Origin: Gonapodya sp. JEL0774
Lineage: Eukaryota > Monoblepharomycota > Monoblepharidomycetes > Monoblepharidales > Gonapodyaceae
DNA: 53,620 nt
Assembly: GCA_027604505.1 (NCBI GenBank)
Contig: JADIIX010000148.1
Span: 1-53,620, forward strand
Direction of reading: 5' to 3'
Every line of letters begins with the position of its first letter. Position 1 is the stretch's first letter. This document shows positions 22,284 through 33,106 of the stretch, piece after piece. The notes beneath the pieces are model-generated. The model did no database searches, was not told where the DNA came from, and saw nothing but the letters and a program-made list of their open reading frames with translations. The position numbers were made by a program, and so were the translations under genes.

Positions 22284-23538
22284 CTACCACTCAACCTGAT
22301 CCACATGAGAGTCCAAGGGTGATTTCCGAGAGTTTCCTGACTTTCTACCAGTTTTGCCAGCACGAGTACCACTCGAGTAGTGTTGCGACTGGGATTCGGC
22401 GGATTGGGGAATTGATGGGGAAGGCTGTTGGGTCGAGCTGCCAACACCAACCACCCGCTTGGATGAGGATCGTGGTGGGTGTTGCGGAAGAATAGACTCA
22501 TGTGTTTCAATGCCACGTGGAGGTGTTGACCGAGAGCGGGGCTGATGGGTTGTGAGGGGTGTATCAGGAAGTGGCTTTTCATCCTCATAGCCAGTAATTC
22601 GAGCCCCTGAACCCGACACCAGAGGCAGCTCTTTTGTCCGGAGTGGTGGCGATGGGACTGAATCCCAGGGAGGTGAAGGGGTCCTGTGCGCGGGAGGTGG
22701 AGGGACTCGCCTGCGATCAGGGTGGTGGCGGGGAAGGCGCTCAGTGCCCGCGGGGAGGGAAGCTGTAGTACTAGAGAAGTATTCGGGTGGTGGTGAAACG
22801 ATTATCGGAGGTGGATCGATGTATCTCCGTATCGATGGTCGCCTGGTGGCAGAAGCGGACCGAGATTTGCGCTCCTCGTACTCCAATCGGGAATTGGTTT
22901 CGACCACAGCACCAAGTTCGTGGGGTGTTCTACTGTTATCAGTAGATGTTCGCATGGAAGCCGAAGATGGAGCCAGACGAAGGTGTCTGGACTTGTCGGA
23001 ATCCGTGGAGGTGTTCGAGGCGGAAGATGTCCGGTTGCGTTTGTGAGCAACTGACAATGTTGAGGAGGAGACAGAAGATGCATCGGAGCTACGTTGGACT
23101 CCCGCACCCTTGGACATGGACTGCTTCCGCCAGATAGGAACGGCTCGTTCCGGGGACGAATCGTAATTTGACCTTCCAGCAGTTGCAGATGTGAAAGAGT
23201 CAGAGAACCATATTGATACAGGACGGTAAGGGACGTATTCCGAATCCGACCGAGGAGACGGGGATGCAGCAAGAGTTGCGTTGAGAATGGGAGCAGGCTG
23301 GCTCATCTGGATGGACACTAGTTGAGATTTGGAACAGTGAGTCCCGGAAGGGCGGAAGTGAATGAAATTCAAAGGTGCCAGTATCAAATAAATTTCAAGA
23401 AAACTCACTTCCTGTGCGAGAGCCAGCTCCTGAAGGCCCTGTTTCGTTGTCAATGTCTCCAGATGTTCCGGGTTCCGAGGTCGCTTCCACCCTATGATCC
23501 CCCCGACGCTTGAGCTTCGACCACAACCCGGACATCAT
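22284..23538 (-). CDS. Ser/Pro-rich disordered protein, paralogue 2
   Basis: Two exons, 23538-23409 and 23317-22284, phase 1 join, about 387 residues. Exon 1 reads MMSGLWSKLKRRGDHR and is acidic afterwards. Exon 2 has SDSEYVPYRPVS, a Ser-rich middle, RRPSIRRYIDPPPIIVSPPP and a Pro/Arg-rich C-terminal part (HPDRRRVPPPP). The many PP and RS/SP motifs resemble SH3- or kinase-binding segments, but this is only composition. A longer single-exon reading from 23453 is possible but would skip the better basic exon shared with the paralogue at 20188-21362. Confidence 0.6.
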
Positions 23539-24888
23539 CGGAAGCAAAGTCCGACTTTACCGGCCTTGGCTATGATGAGGAGGGAAATACGTCGGTGGGC
23601 CGAAGTGTGTGAGCCCAGCGACTGGTAATGCGCTACAGATCGAGCTGGTAGCCGTTTCCTCACAGTCAAATTCTGCCGCGTAGATAGCATTGTGCATATT
23701 GCAACTTCAGTGACAACGTGGTTCCGACGGTCGGGCGGCATGGTTTCGAAATCGAGTGGAAGGTTCGAGATCCATCCCCTGCACCCTGAAAGGCGGGTTT
23801 GCTTGGTTCAATAATACACACCAGTTTTGCCGACAACATTCGCACAGTCGTACTAAGTTCTCATGGGAAAAAGAAACTAGTGAGCACCACTCTTATTCAT
23901 TAATAAATTGGACGGCGTTTCCCATCCGGCATGGGTTTTCGCGGGGTTCTCGATCAAGCTGAAGGACCCACGATCGAGCTAAAGGATCGTGACACACATT
24001 CCGCTTTTACGTACCCGTGCATTATCTACTGGGAGTCCCGCACTCCTGAATTCTCGCGAGGAAATAGTTCAACTGAAAATAGCAAAACTCTGCCCAAGAT
24101 ACGTACTCAGGACTTGGTAGAGTTCAGGGTAAGCGTAAGTCCGGTTTTGGTCTGCCGACTAGATGAGCCTTCCCTAGAATCCGTGGTTTCGAGGTTTCAT
24201 CAAGCTGTTTTCAGCCACGTGGGTCACGTCTTTTTTTTTCTGCGGAATCGCGTCGTTCCTTATTGTCCACTTGGAACCCATCCCAGAAAATTGTATCGGA
24301 TCCCATTTCTGGCAACTTCTTGACACGACGAAACAGAAATTGCAATCGTGTAGTGCCCGAGCAGGTCTTCTTGGACTTCGAGCACGTTCAAATTGGGCGC
24401 TGACTGCGCTGACCGACGATGGAAAGAACGAAGGCGAGCACGTCAAGTCTCTCTCCGACTGACCTTTGTTCTTGCCTGCAGTGGAACTCTTTCGAAACCG
24501 GACACTGTAACAATGCTCTTCTCTCTGTCCACAAGTGATCCCACGGATGAACTCTTGTTTGTTTGAACCACGAGTACTTCACCAAAACCCTGCCGATTCG
24601 AGACATTTACGCGGAGATGCCAGAGGTTCTTAATCTGTCCTTGGACGAGGCATGTTCCGTAGAAATCTTCATGGCATCTCAGTAGTTTGTTCTTTCCCTC
24701 TCACGAGTCGTTGTAAATTCTCGCAAGGTTTGGGATGTGAGGCAAATGGGTACACCGCAGGACAGCCTTCACTGATGAGTTGCTTTCTTTCAATTGCGAT
24801 AGCGAAGTAACGATAGGAAGATTGTCGGGGTCTAATGGGATACAACAAAGCCGATACTACGTTCTATGTATACGACCATCCTGGCTTA
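23539..24888. other. Intergenic
   Basis: No gene supported. A short imperfect direct repeat (gatcaagctgaagga / gatcgagctaaagga) lies at about 23952-23990. Open frames at 23931-24323 (+) and 24174-24446 (-) have no motifs. Confidence 0.45.
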
Positions 24889-26130
24889 TCACAAGGACTC
24901 ATTAAAGAAAGGAGGAACAGGACTTTCCCAACCTCCATTACATCCGACTCTCTCAGAATTTGATATGTCTCTTCCTCCCCGCATTTTGGAGTCCAACGTG
25001 TCCTTCCCCCTCTTCCCGTTGAGCTCCTTTTCCCCAAGAATATAGTCCCTGTCCTTGAAGGACTTGCGCTTCCCCCCTTTCCCTCCCTTTTCCCTCTTGA
25101 CACGCCGACCCGCACTCGTGTTGACGATCTGGGTTGGTTCCTCGCCGGGCTGCAGATCCACGCCAAGGGGTTGTGGTGCGGCGCGGTTGACAGTGGGAGA
25201 AGAACCGGCGTTGAGGACCAAAAAGTATTTTTTGGCCTTGGTGGAGTTTGGGCAGTCCACGACCAGCCCTCCAGTGAAGCCGGCCACCATGGCACTGGAC
25301 ACAATGAGTTCGACCTGGTGGGGGTTCTCTGGGTAAAACTGGAACACAGCTCGGCGCCTCTGGCTAGTGCAGAATAGGCGTGGAGAAGAACCTCGCTAGT
25401 CGACGATGAGGCACATGGGAGGATTTGTCCGAGTTACAGAGCTACTGGAGGACAGAGACGGAGACGGCACCGTCAAAGGTGCCCGGGCGAAACGAGAAGA
25501 CTGTGCCGATGTCTTGGAGGAAGAGGTCACCTTCTACTTCTCGCTCTTTGGCGACAGCTGAGAGATGGGATTGATAAGGAGGAAGGACAGGTTAGTATTT
25601 ATCGCGAGAGTAATCGGTAAAGCCTAGGTCCTGCATTTCAAATATCATCAAGCTAGTTCTATCACTCTCCACTGGGCTACAAGATTGAGCTGTTTTCTCC
25701 TTCATTTTTCCATAATGGGCGAGACTATCAAACACATCGCTGTCCGATTAGCACTGAGAGTCTCGATTTCGCTGTGCGGTCAGCATCGAGTGCAACCGAC
25801 CCATTAACCACACGGACGTTCTAGCAAAGGCACTGAAATTGGCATGCGCACTCATGCGGTCGTTCACGCGAAACCCGCCATCTGTGTAGTAACAACACAC
25901 AGGCCGTACTCACCCAACATTGCTTCACTGACGTCGACTCCCACCCAGACATGCCCTTCTTCTTCAAGAACCTCTCCAGACAGTCCGGATCCACATCTAA
26001 TGTCCAACAAGTTGCATGATTCGTCCTCAGGCAAAGCCAGGAGCTCCAGTGCGCGATAGGTCATATCAGCCTGGATCTGGATGATGCGGGAGTTGGAGAT
26101 GTACTTTGATGCCTCGGCTTCATTATAATA
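24889..26130 (-). pseudogene. BUD23: Decayed BUD23-type 18S rRNA (guanine-N7) methyltransferase
   Basis: Strong family match in pieces. Exon 26130-25914 encodes [16 protein letters not shown] and the SAM-binding region, where the first Gly of motif I is Arg ([13 protein letters not shown]). After a 356-nt intron the frame continues at 25557 (AKEREVEGDLFLQDIG, FRPGTFDGAVSVSVLQ) and then hits TAG at 25444-25442 exactly where the family has Trp (ALQW). The region to about 25350 shows two further frame slips before [13 protein letters not shown] resumes. The C-terminal basic block is well kept ([20 protein letters not shown]) but the end is garbled. The usual first exon with the start Met is not found. 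BUD23 acts with TRMT112 in small-subunit ribosome maturation. Introns are retained, so this is a segmental copy, not a retrocopy; a functional copy is presumably elsewhere. Confidence 0.8.
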
Positions 26131-26885
26131 CTTTGCGATTCGAGTAGATTCGGATGAAGTGTGGGTGGACGTCGGTTCGATTTGGCAACTTACGAATCAC
26201 AAACCGCGCAACTCCACCAAGACCGGGACCCCACTCACAATCTCTCTGGTGGAGCTGTATGTTCCGGTCTCGACATTTCTTTAGGGTTTTCTGTCAAAAG
26301 TCGTGTAGAATTGGATTTTCAAAGTATTTCTTTTCCGGTCGAGACTTGAAGGCCATCAACCACAGCACCCTGTTAGGAGGTAGCCATCGGCTCATAGAGA
26401 GGGCACCAGCACCAGAACGGTTTGCCTTTAAAAGGACAAATAACGAGAACGAACTCGAGAACGGCGAAGCGGAGGAATGCAGGGAGGTTGACGGGGCGAT
26501 TGTAGTCCACAATATGGATCGATTAGATGTGAGAGAGGGCTGTTCCCCGGATTGGTTACTCAGCAGCGACCCCAGGATGAACTGACACGAGTTGAGCATG
26601 TTGGAGGCTCTTCATGCTGGAATTAAGGTGCAGGGTAATATAAGTAGATACATGTAGCCGTTTGTGGCTGAGGATCAAAACAATCTATGGCGTTGCTCAT
26701 GCAGGCGTGAGTCCACGTTTCTACGGTGTCATGACACGGGCTTTCGCAAAAGTCCAGTCCACACCACACAAATCTGTCCATACAGCATTGCAAAATCCAG
26801 AAGTCAAAAATGTCAAAACTACAGCACCCAGTATTCCCAGCTGATCTCTCACAATGGGAAAAGCTTATATAATATATAACAAAAA

Positions 26886-27458
26886 TTGATATTTTCTTCT
26901 CATTCGATGCGTTTGATGAGGAGAGGGTCAGTCGAAAAAGAAAACTTTCAACTCCACTGCCGTATCTGTGCCAGTAACATGATCCACATGGCCGATTTCA
27001 GTATACATTGGTCCGCATTATATTCACCCAGGATGGACGAGTCACCAACTTCAAATCAAAAACCGTCCATGCCCACCGCTTTTATCATAGAATCGGCCAA
27101 CCCGGAGAACCGACACTCCAATCGTGCGAGTGAAGAAGGTGGAAAGGAACTTTGCCTGGCGTCGGAGGTTGCCAGTCGCTCCGAGTATCCTTCACTGCCC
27201 GTCACAACAAACGCCCTTGCCTGTCTGGAACGCAATAAGAGTGAAACTCGTTTTATAGAAACTTGGCTTTTCTTTCGATTTATACAAGAGACCGTGCGCA
27301 AACGAAACTCCCCAAGCCCGGATGCTTCTTATAAGGAAATGCGAAACATATCGGTGCCACCCAAGTCCAAACACAGCCGAGCACCAGTTCGAGGTTACAA
27401 ATTAGATGGATACTACGAAACTGTTTCCTCACTATTCATGCTTCACGGAAGGATGTAA
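26886..27458 (+). CDS. Uncertain open frame, 190 residues
   Basis: Single open frame from Met at 26886, antisense and 3'-proximal to the ankyrin pseudogene at 27443. No domain, signal peptide or TM segment; composition is ordinary (Ser, Arg, Glu). Could be a terminal exon of an unrecognised gene or chance. Confidence 0.25.
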   Translation: MIFSSHSMRLMRRGSVEKENFQLHCRICASNMIHMADFSIHWSALYSPRMDESPTSNQKPSMPTAFIIESANPENRHSNRASEEGGKELCLASEVASRSEYPSLPVTTNALACLERNKSETRFIETWLFFRFIQETVRKRNSPSPDASYKEMRNISVPPKSKHSRAPVRGYKLDGYYETVSSLFMLHGRM

Positions 27459-28223
27459 GAGATAGATGTTTGATCCACTTTGAACCACAGCTCCCAAAGC
27501 GTGCCCAAGGTACTTGCTTTCGCTGCCCACGAGCAAACCTTACATCGTCCACAGTGTTTAAAAATGAGCTTTAACACTTCCGTCGCTCCCTTATTTTGGG
27601 TTTGTTCCAAAGCGTTATCTTTTACCAATGACTCTCCCCTTGCATGCGCTCCCCTCTTGAGCAACAACTCCACAACCTCCAGCCTCCCATTCGCAGCTGC
27701 AGTCCACAGCGCTTCATCAATATCCTTCCGACTATTTAAGCCGGTATCAAGCAAAATGGACACCACTTTCGTATGACCGTTCCCGGCTGCATGGCAGAGA
27801 TTGATGCCGCAGACCGAGGGGGCAAGCCCAAGTTCTTGAGCGAGAAGGAAGCGTACGACTTCATCTCTACCACTTTGGGAGCCCGCAAAGAGCGCGACGT
27901 GATTGAAAGCGCGAATGTCCGCACCGTTTTCCACCAGGAGTCGCACCATGTTGACGTTCCCTCCCTCACACGCATACGCGAGAGGAGGCCAGTTACTCAT
28001 CCCATCACCTCGGACGTCCGCGCCCCATTTCAGTAGCACGGAAAGAAACTGTTTCGACATGCCCGTACAGCACTGCTCCCTCCAGTGGGGTCATTTTTCT
28101 CCCACGTGGACTGCGAACGGATAGGGCAGGGATCGCTTTAGTGACGAGTGATAGATGTAAAGTGCGAGAGCAGCACTGACAGCTGTGGAACATGGCGGCA
28201 AAACTCTTTGAGTTGCACAACAA
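27443..28223 (-). pseudogene. 5'-truncated, frameshifted ankyrin-repeat copy
   Basis: The C-terminal 205 codons are open and contain about five ankyrin repeats (LLKWGADVRGDG, MVRLLVENGADI, EVVRFLLAQELG, KVVSILLDTGL, LEVVELLLKRGAHARG). Upstream, KMTPLEGAVLYGHVETV lies in a different frame: near 28041-28052 one extra base separates GHVETV from SVLLKWGAD. The F-box region present in the neighbour at 28430-29386 is missing; only a weak match to the segment before its first repeat remains. Repeats match that neighbour closely (MVRLLVENGADI is identical), so it is a tandem duplicate that has decayed. It could still express a short ankyrin protein from the internal Met at 28060. Confidence 0.65.
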
Positions 28224-28429
28224 ATTTATTTATCGCTCTCATTGAGGAAGCAGTGATATATGTGGTATTTGCGTGTCACGCAGTTCATTGCGTCGTCGGT
28301 TTTCTACATAATTTGTCGCCATTCGCAACCAGCGGAAAACCCCTTTGCAGATCTTGTTGAACAGCATACGGCAGAGTGAAATTTAGGCGACAGGGAAGAA
28401 TGTATATCTAATAGACGTTGGAGGTCGAA

Positions 28430-29386
28430 CTATTGGTCATGAGTCCCGCTTCCCACCAAATTTTGAGGTAGGCCCGCTGCAGTTTCCGATCCCATGTGCG
28501 TTGGCCCAGCGCAATGCTTCCAAATAAAATGAGTCACATTCCCATGTCCGATCTTCCGTGCAGTCGCGAGGGAGAATTTCCTTTGGTCAGAGTTTCCGCC
28601 GGCGTTCGCTCCATGCTGCAAAAGTACTTTGACAACGTCCAATTTCCCGCTGCGCACTGCATTCCATAGAGCTGCATTGTCTTGCAGATGAACGTTCGCC
28701 CCATGATCAAGCAGTAGAGAAACAACATGTTTGTGCCCGTTCCAAGCCGCTCCTCGTAGAGCTCGCCCTTTTAAAGCGTCCACGGTGGCTCCCTGATCCA
28801 GCAGGAACCGAACCACCTGAACGTGACCGGCCCTTGCAGCCATGTGCAGCGCATCATCATCGTTTTCGTGAATGTCTGCACCGTTCTCCACCAGGAGTCG
28901 AACCATTTCAAGGTTTCCGCAGTGACATGATTCTATGAGAGGTCGCCAATGACCGTTCGATTCCACACCCTGAACGTTCGCGCCCAGCTTCAACAAACTC
29001 CGCACGGTCTCTATATTGCCAGCATCAACTGCAGCTTCCAGTGGTGTCACTCTTCTCCTGGGACCCTCGGCGATTCCGTTCACATCAAATCCCGGCCGAC
29101 CTCTCACTCGCTCATAAATCGCCTCGACGATAAGATGCTGTCCAGTTTCGAGTCTCGAGGCCTCCCATACCAGGGCCCTCGCCGAGAGTTTGTAGTGCGC
29201 GATCGCTCTGCGCGCGATTCTCGTCGGAGTTGCGAACGTCTCCACCAGACGACGGTTGAGAAGACCCGTGGGGAATCCGAGACGGCAATCGAGATATTTT
29301 ACGATATGGAGGAGGATTTCGGTCGGGAGGTCGGTGAGACTGATGGGAGGGCCAGACATCGAGAGAAACTTGAGCTCAACCTTCAT
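28430..29386 (-). CDS. F-box and ankyrin-repeat protein
   Basis: Intronless, 318 residues from Met at 29386; a second Met at 29359 starts just before the F-box (PISLTDLPTEILLHIVKYLD). Six or more ankyrin repeats follow from about residue 110: TPLEAAVDAGNIETV, RSLLKLGANVQGV, MVRLLVENGADIHENDDDAL, VVRFLLDQGATVDALKGRAL, VVSLLLDHGANVH, VVKVLLQHGANAGG. The F-box would bind SKP1 and the repeats a substrate, making this a likely SCF ubiquitin-ligase adaptor (family knowledge). Tandem with its decayed copy at 27443-28223. Confidence 0.85.
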   Translation of the reverse strand: MKVELKFLSMSGPPISLTDLPTEILLHIVKYLDCRLGFPTGLLNRRLVETFATPTRIARRAIAHYKLSARALVWEASRLETGQHLIVEAIYERVRGRPGFDVNGIAEGPRRRVTPLEAAVDAGNIETVRSLLKLGANVQGVESNGHWRPLIESCHCGNLEMVRLLVENGADIHENDDDALHMAARAGHVQVVRFLLDQGATVDALKGRALRGAAWNGHKHVVSLLLDHGANVHLQDNAALWNAVRSGKLDVVKVLLQHGANAGGNSDQRKFSLATARKIGHGNVTHFIWKHCAGPTHMGSETAAGLPQNLVGSGTHDQ

Positions 29387-29619
29387 ATGCTGGGTCTGTC
29401 ACTTGTTTGGATAGCGGCGGACAATGACAGGTCAGGCGCGTAGCGATGGTGCTAAAGCAACGGAGTGTCAATCGAGCAGAGTTGTGAGAGCGAGGAGGGC
29501 GCTACCAATGACTTAATTTAATGGTTGAAAGCCACTTAGAACACTGAATATCACAAAACTCTAACGAGCAAGCGAATGCTATATCGCTATGAAATCCCAG
29601 ACAGCACCCGTCTGTGATT

Positions 29620-29970
29620 CTAATACCTTTCTTGTGCCCTCACTTTCCTCAGCCACCAGCCTGCACCCAGCTGGGACGACGGATGACTGAAAACACGATG
29701 AACCAGTTTTTTTGGTTTTTTTGGCTTTGACTTCTGCATCGGTGTTGCTCCGAGACTGGCACCCGGCTCGATAGTGATGGCCTGAGCTGAACCTGCCACG
29801 TACTCTTCCTTCATTTCATCCATCAGCTTCCACGTATAATCCTTACCAGGGTATGTGAAGATAGCTTCTGCAGATTGGTCAAGTCGCGGCACAACAAGTT
29901 CGTTGTATTGAACAACTGCAGGACGTTTCCAAATATCGTCCATCACCGTGTCCCACACTTTGGCCGCCAA
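29620..29970 (-). CDS. Uncertain open frame, 116 residues
   Basis: Reads MAAKVWDTVMDDIW, FTYPGKDYTWKLMDEMKEEY and a Lys/Pro-rich patch (KSKPKKPKK). The middle is plausibly a real protein segment, possibly the remnant or last exon of a larger gene, but I recognise no family and found no partner exons. Confidence 0.3.
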   Translation of the reverse strand: MAAKVWDTVMDDIWKRPAVVQYNELVVPRLDQSAEAIFTYPGKDYTWKLMDEMKEEYVAGSAQAITIEPGASLGATPMQKSKPKKPKKLVHRVFSHPSSQLGAGWWLRKVRAQERY

Positions 29971-31279
29971 ATCTTCAAATCCCTACTGATCTGCCAGCAC
30001 CAGCAGCTCCACGTGTGATAGAGACTGTGTGCTCTGGAGGTAGAGACGGATGGCTTGGCTTAAGTTAGGCACCGCGTTGCATCACGTGCTTCAGCTTTGC
30101 GTCATGTTTGTAATCATACCCCGGCCAAAGACAAGACACCGAAAACAAAGTCTCAAATAGAATTCTTATCGCTCAACCGTTACTCTCTGCCCGATGAAAT
30201 CCCTGACGACGACTTCCCCTTCCCTTTCCTCAATGCAACGATACAACACTAGTTCAACACAGAGGACCATGTCACTGTTCGTTCGTCCACCATTTCAGAC
30301 GAAGAAATCACGGAACACGGGCCGCAAGAGGCTCGATCCGCCGATTTTGTGGCTGGTGGAGGCTCGGCGAATTCCAGGGAGCTGAGAGGAGGTCCCGTGC
30401 CTCCCAACTGGCGACACCGAACTCCCCGTCCATTTTGCCTTTGCGAGTCCGGAACAGGATCTAAGACAATCCAGCAGGCAGGCCCGGTTGAGAAGTCCCG
30501 TACTTCTTGAGTTGGCAACCAGCAACTGCCCCGTTCAATGTCCACCTGTTCCATTGATCACGCTCAGCCCATGCCAAAAATCTCTTCTCTTGGACTGGAG
30601 CTTTTTTCCGCCCCCGGACGCCGCCGGCCCCGTAGCGACCTCGTCCCACGTACGATGTTGGTGGGTGATGACTCGACATCATCGATATCTACGTGAGACG
30701 AGACCGCTACATCAACCGTTGATTAATCGGGCTGTACTTCTTGCGAGGTCATTAAAGGCAATTGGGCTCCGCCAGGTCGGGTGAATGCCGATCTGGCGTG
30801 GGGATGGTACAGTGGGACGGTCCCTCGGACAGTGAATCCTGCCTGCCTTCCGCGGCGGGAAACTCAAACCATCACGTCTGTTTTATGGGACAGGTTTAGT
30901 TTTTGCTACTTAGTTTGAGCGATGCTCTTTTCTGCAGTGGACGAGTCGAGGGCGACACAGAGCTCTTGTATACAACATGCCGGTACGCGGGGAAGTTGCG
31001 GATGCGTGGGCCAATGCGGTGTATAGATGCGTACTCCGAGAACCACAATCATGGAAGGAACAGTGGGCCGGAGAAATCGAAAATCCATTAACCCTCAACC
31101 CTCACTACAATCATTATTCATTACGTCAAGAGAATCAAAAGAATCAGTGGTACCATGCACAGAATTGCATCACAGTCCTTATTACGCGCAAAACAAGACG
31201 GGACTGGTCAGCAACTGGATCTCGATATCCCACAGCCGTGAACCGTACTCACCTCTCGAGGTCAAACAGTGGAAATCCA
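29971..31279. other. Intergenic or relic sequence
   Basis: A plus-strand stretch around 30140-30480 translates partly as protein-like text (PDEIPDDDFPFPFLNAT, SSTISDEEITEHG) but contains stops and no start, so it may be a relic exon. Nothing else supported. Confidence 0.35.
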
Positions 31280-32128
31280 TCACGACTGGGGGACATTGTC
31301 CATCTCACTCCCCACTGCGAACCATTTCTGCCCAGCATTGATGGTTGTGGGCGGGGCAGCGACGACCACGGCTGGAGGTGGCGGGGCTGGAGCCGGTTTT
31401 GGTGCCGGAGCAGGTGCTGGAGAAGGTGATGGTTTTGGCGCGGGTGCAGCAGCAGCTGGCGGTGTGGGAGGAGGTGGAGGCGGTGAGGTAGGTGCCTTTG
31501 CGGCGGGCGGCGGGGCAGGTGCAGGTGCAGGTGCCGGCCAAGAGGGTGCCGCAACTGGTGGAGCCGGTGCGGGAGCGTTTGGCGCTGGTGCAGGTACAGG
31601 TGCACTTGGAACCGGCGCTGCGGCAGGAGTTGGTGCCATGACCGGTGCAACAGTTGGTGCAGCGGTTTTGACCGGTAGAGAAGGCATCGTGGTTGAGGAA
31701 GACCACATCGTCGAAGATCCCATCATTCCACCCCCCACATTACTGGTGATTTCACCCGCGGCAGCAGCTGCAGCTGTGGTCCCAGCCGCGTCTTTCTCAT
31801 TCGCAAGTACCGCAGCATTCTTGCCATTGTTCGTATCCGCCATCCCATCCGCCATCGCTGCCGCCCTGTTCTTGCTCACGACCACCCCAACAGCCGTTCC
31901 CACCGCGACGACCACCAGAGCTCCCACCACGATCAACGCGGCGACCCATCTGCGCTTGGGAAGCCACGATCTCCCCGATCCGCGAGCGCCGGATTCGTCC
32001 GTGACGCGGGACGAGACGACTGCCACGCCGCGAGGCAGGTGCTGGGCGTGTTCGAGGTGGGGACCGCCTTGGCCGAATCCGGAGTAGAGTTTGGAGTGTG
32101 CGGGCGTGAAGGTGGTCATTGAAAACAA
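31280..32128 (-). CDS. Single-pass membrane protein with Ala/Pro-rich ectodomain
   Basis: Single exon, 282 residues; Met at 32119 is an alternative start. A short cytoplasmic N-terminus ends in basic residues (LPKRRW) followed by one TM helix (VAALIVVGALVVVAVGTAVG). The rest is Met/Ala-rich then a long Pro/Ala stretch (PAPAPAPPPAAKAPTSPPPP), ending in INAGQKWFAVGSE. The layout matches the N-terminal part of the genes at 33107-34291 and 37345-38776, but no expansin-like domain follows here. A further exon cannot be excluded because the C-terminus may be spliced near 31290. Confidence 0.6.
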   Translation of the reverse strand: MFSMTTFTPAHSKLYSGFGQGGPHLEHAQHLPRGVAVVSSRVTDESGARGSGRSWLPKRRWVAALIVVGALVVVAVGTAVGVVVSKNRAAAMADGMADTNNGKNAAVLANEKDAAGTTAAAAAAGEITSNVGGGMMGSSTMWSSSTTMPSLPVKTAAPTVAPVMAPTPAAAPVPSAPVPAPAPNAPAPAPPVAAPSWPAPAPAPAPPPAAKAPTSPPPPPPTPPAAAAPAPKPSPSPAPAPAPKPAPAPPPPAVVVAAPPTTINAGQKWFAVGSEMDNVPQS

Positions 32129-33106
32129 ATACGGTGGGACGCAACGTGAAACGTGTTTGGAAAGTTGCGCGGACTGTTTCTTATATGAAAAAGACCTGGT
32201 GAAAGGGTCTCAGGGGTTGTCACGATGATCTGGGTGCCCCTGATCGAGACCCACACACAAGCCGCCATCATCACAGGTCGCCTGAACTTCGCAACGGAAA
32301 AGACCATAACAAATATAAATAATGAACGGTTCTTTTGTGCGGAGAGTCTCGTGCAGCACTGATGAGTGTCAGAGAGCGAGGAAGATGAACCTTTGTCGGC
32401 CATAATCTTCGAGGGCCGGGTTCGCTGTTAGATGAATGTAATACTGTCGATGATGTAGTATGATATGGAACGAGCATCACCGGTAGTCCTCGGCGTTCTG
32501 ATTGGCTCCCTTGAATGGTTGTTTTCCCCGTTCTCTCTCCTGCTCTCCGTGCTGCGGTTGTACTCGTCCATGGTGCAGGTCGGACCTGTTGGCTTGTAAT
32601 GATACTGTTTGGGGCATCGTCAAAGCCCTCAATCGTTTGATTCAACGATAAAGATTTAATCACTTGGCAAAAGTGTTTGTACAGATACAGCGGGTCGCGC
32701 GTGCGAAGCAGCGATTGCCCTTATCCCACCAAATGATAGGCGATACCACACGAGCACTTCATCTGCCTTCATTTGTTCGACGAAATGAAACCTCTCTTTC
32801 TGCGGTATGCGTACACTCGATGGAGCGTTTAGAAGTTGCAACCTTTCACCCTCGATATAACGGACGGATTTGAAACATTGAAAGAAACGAACATACAAAC
32901 AAATGACTATAATCAACAACTCTCCCAAAGTGCAGAGCGCCTACGCGCCCGCATCCATCACGACATAATATCCGGATTACCCAGCTATTCTACAACCCGC
33001 CATCGACCCGCAACAACGAGGTGAAAAGTCCACATATACAACCAGGGGTTCGATAATATCACCGTCTGATGCAGCCGAAACCACGTCCTGGCGTAATGAC
33101 ACCGAC
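32129..33106. other. Intergenic
   Basis: No supported gene. Open frames at 32271-32663 and 32656-32928 (-) have no motifs. Confidence 0.45.

Noticed and set aside
31269-32087. Gly/Ala-rich plus-strand frame of 272 codons
   Set aside because: Reverse complement of the Pro/Ala ectodomain of the minus-strand gene, which has a TM helix and a sensible start.
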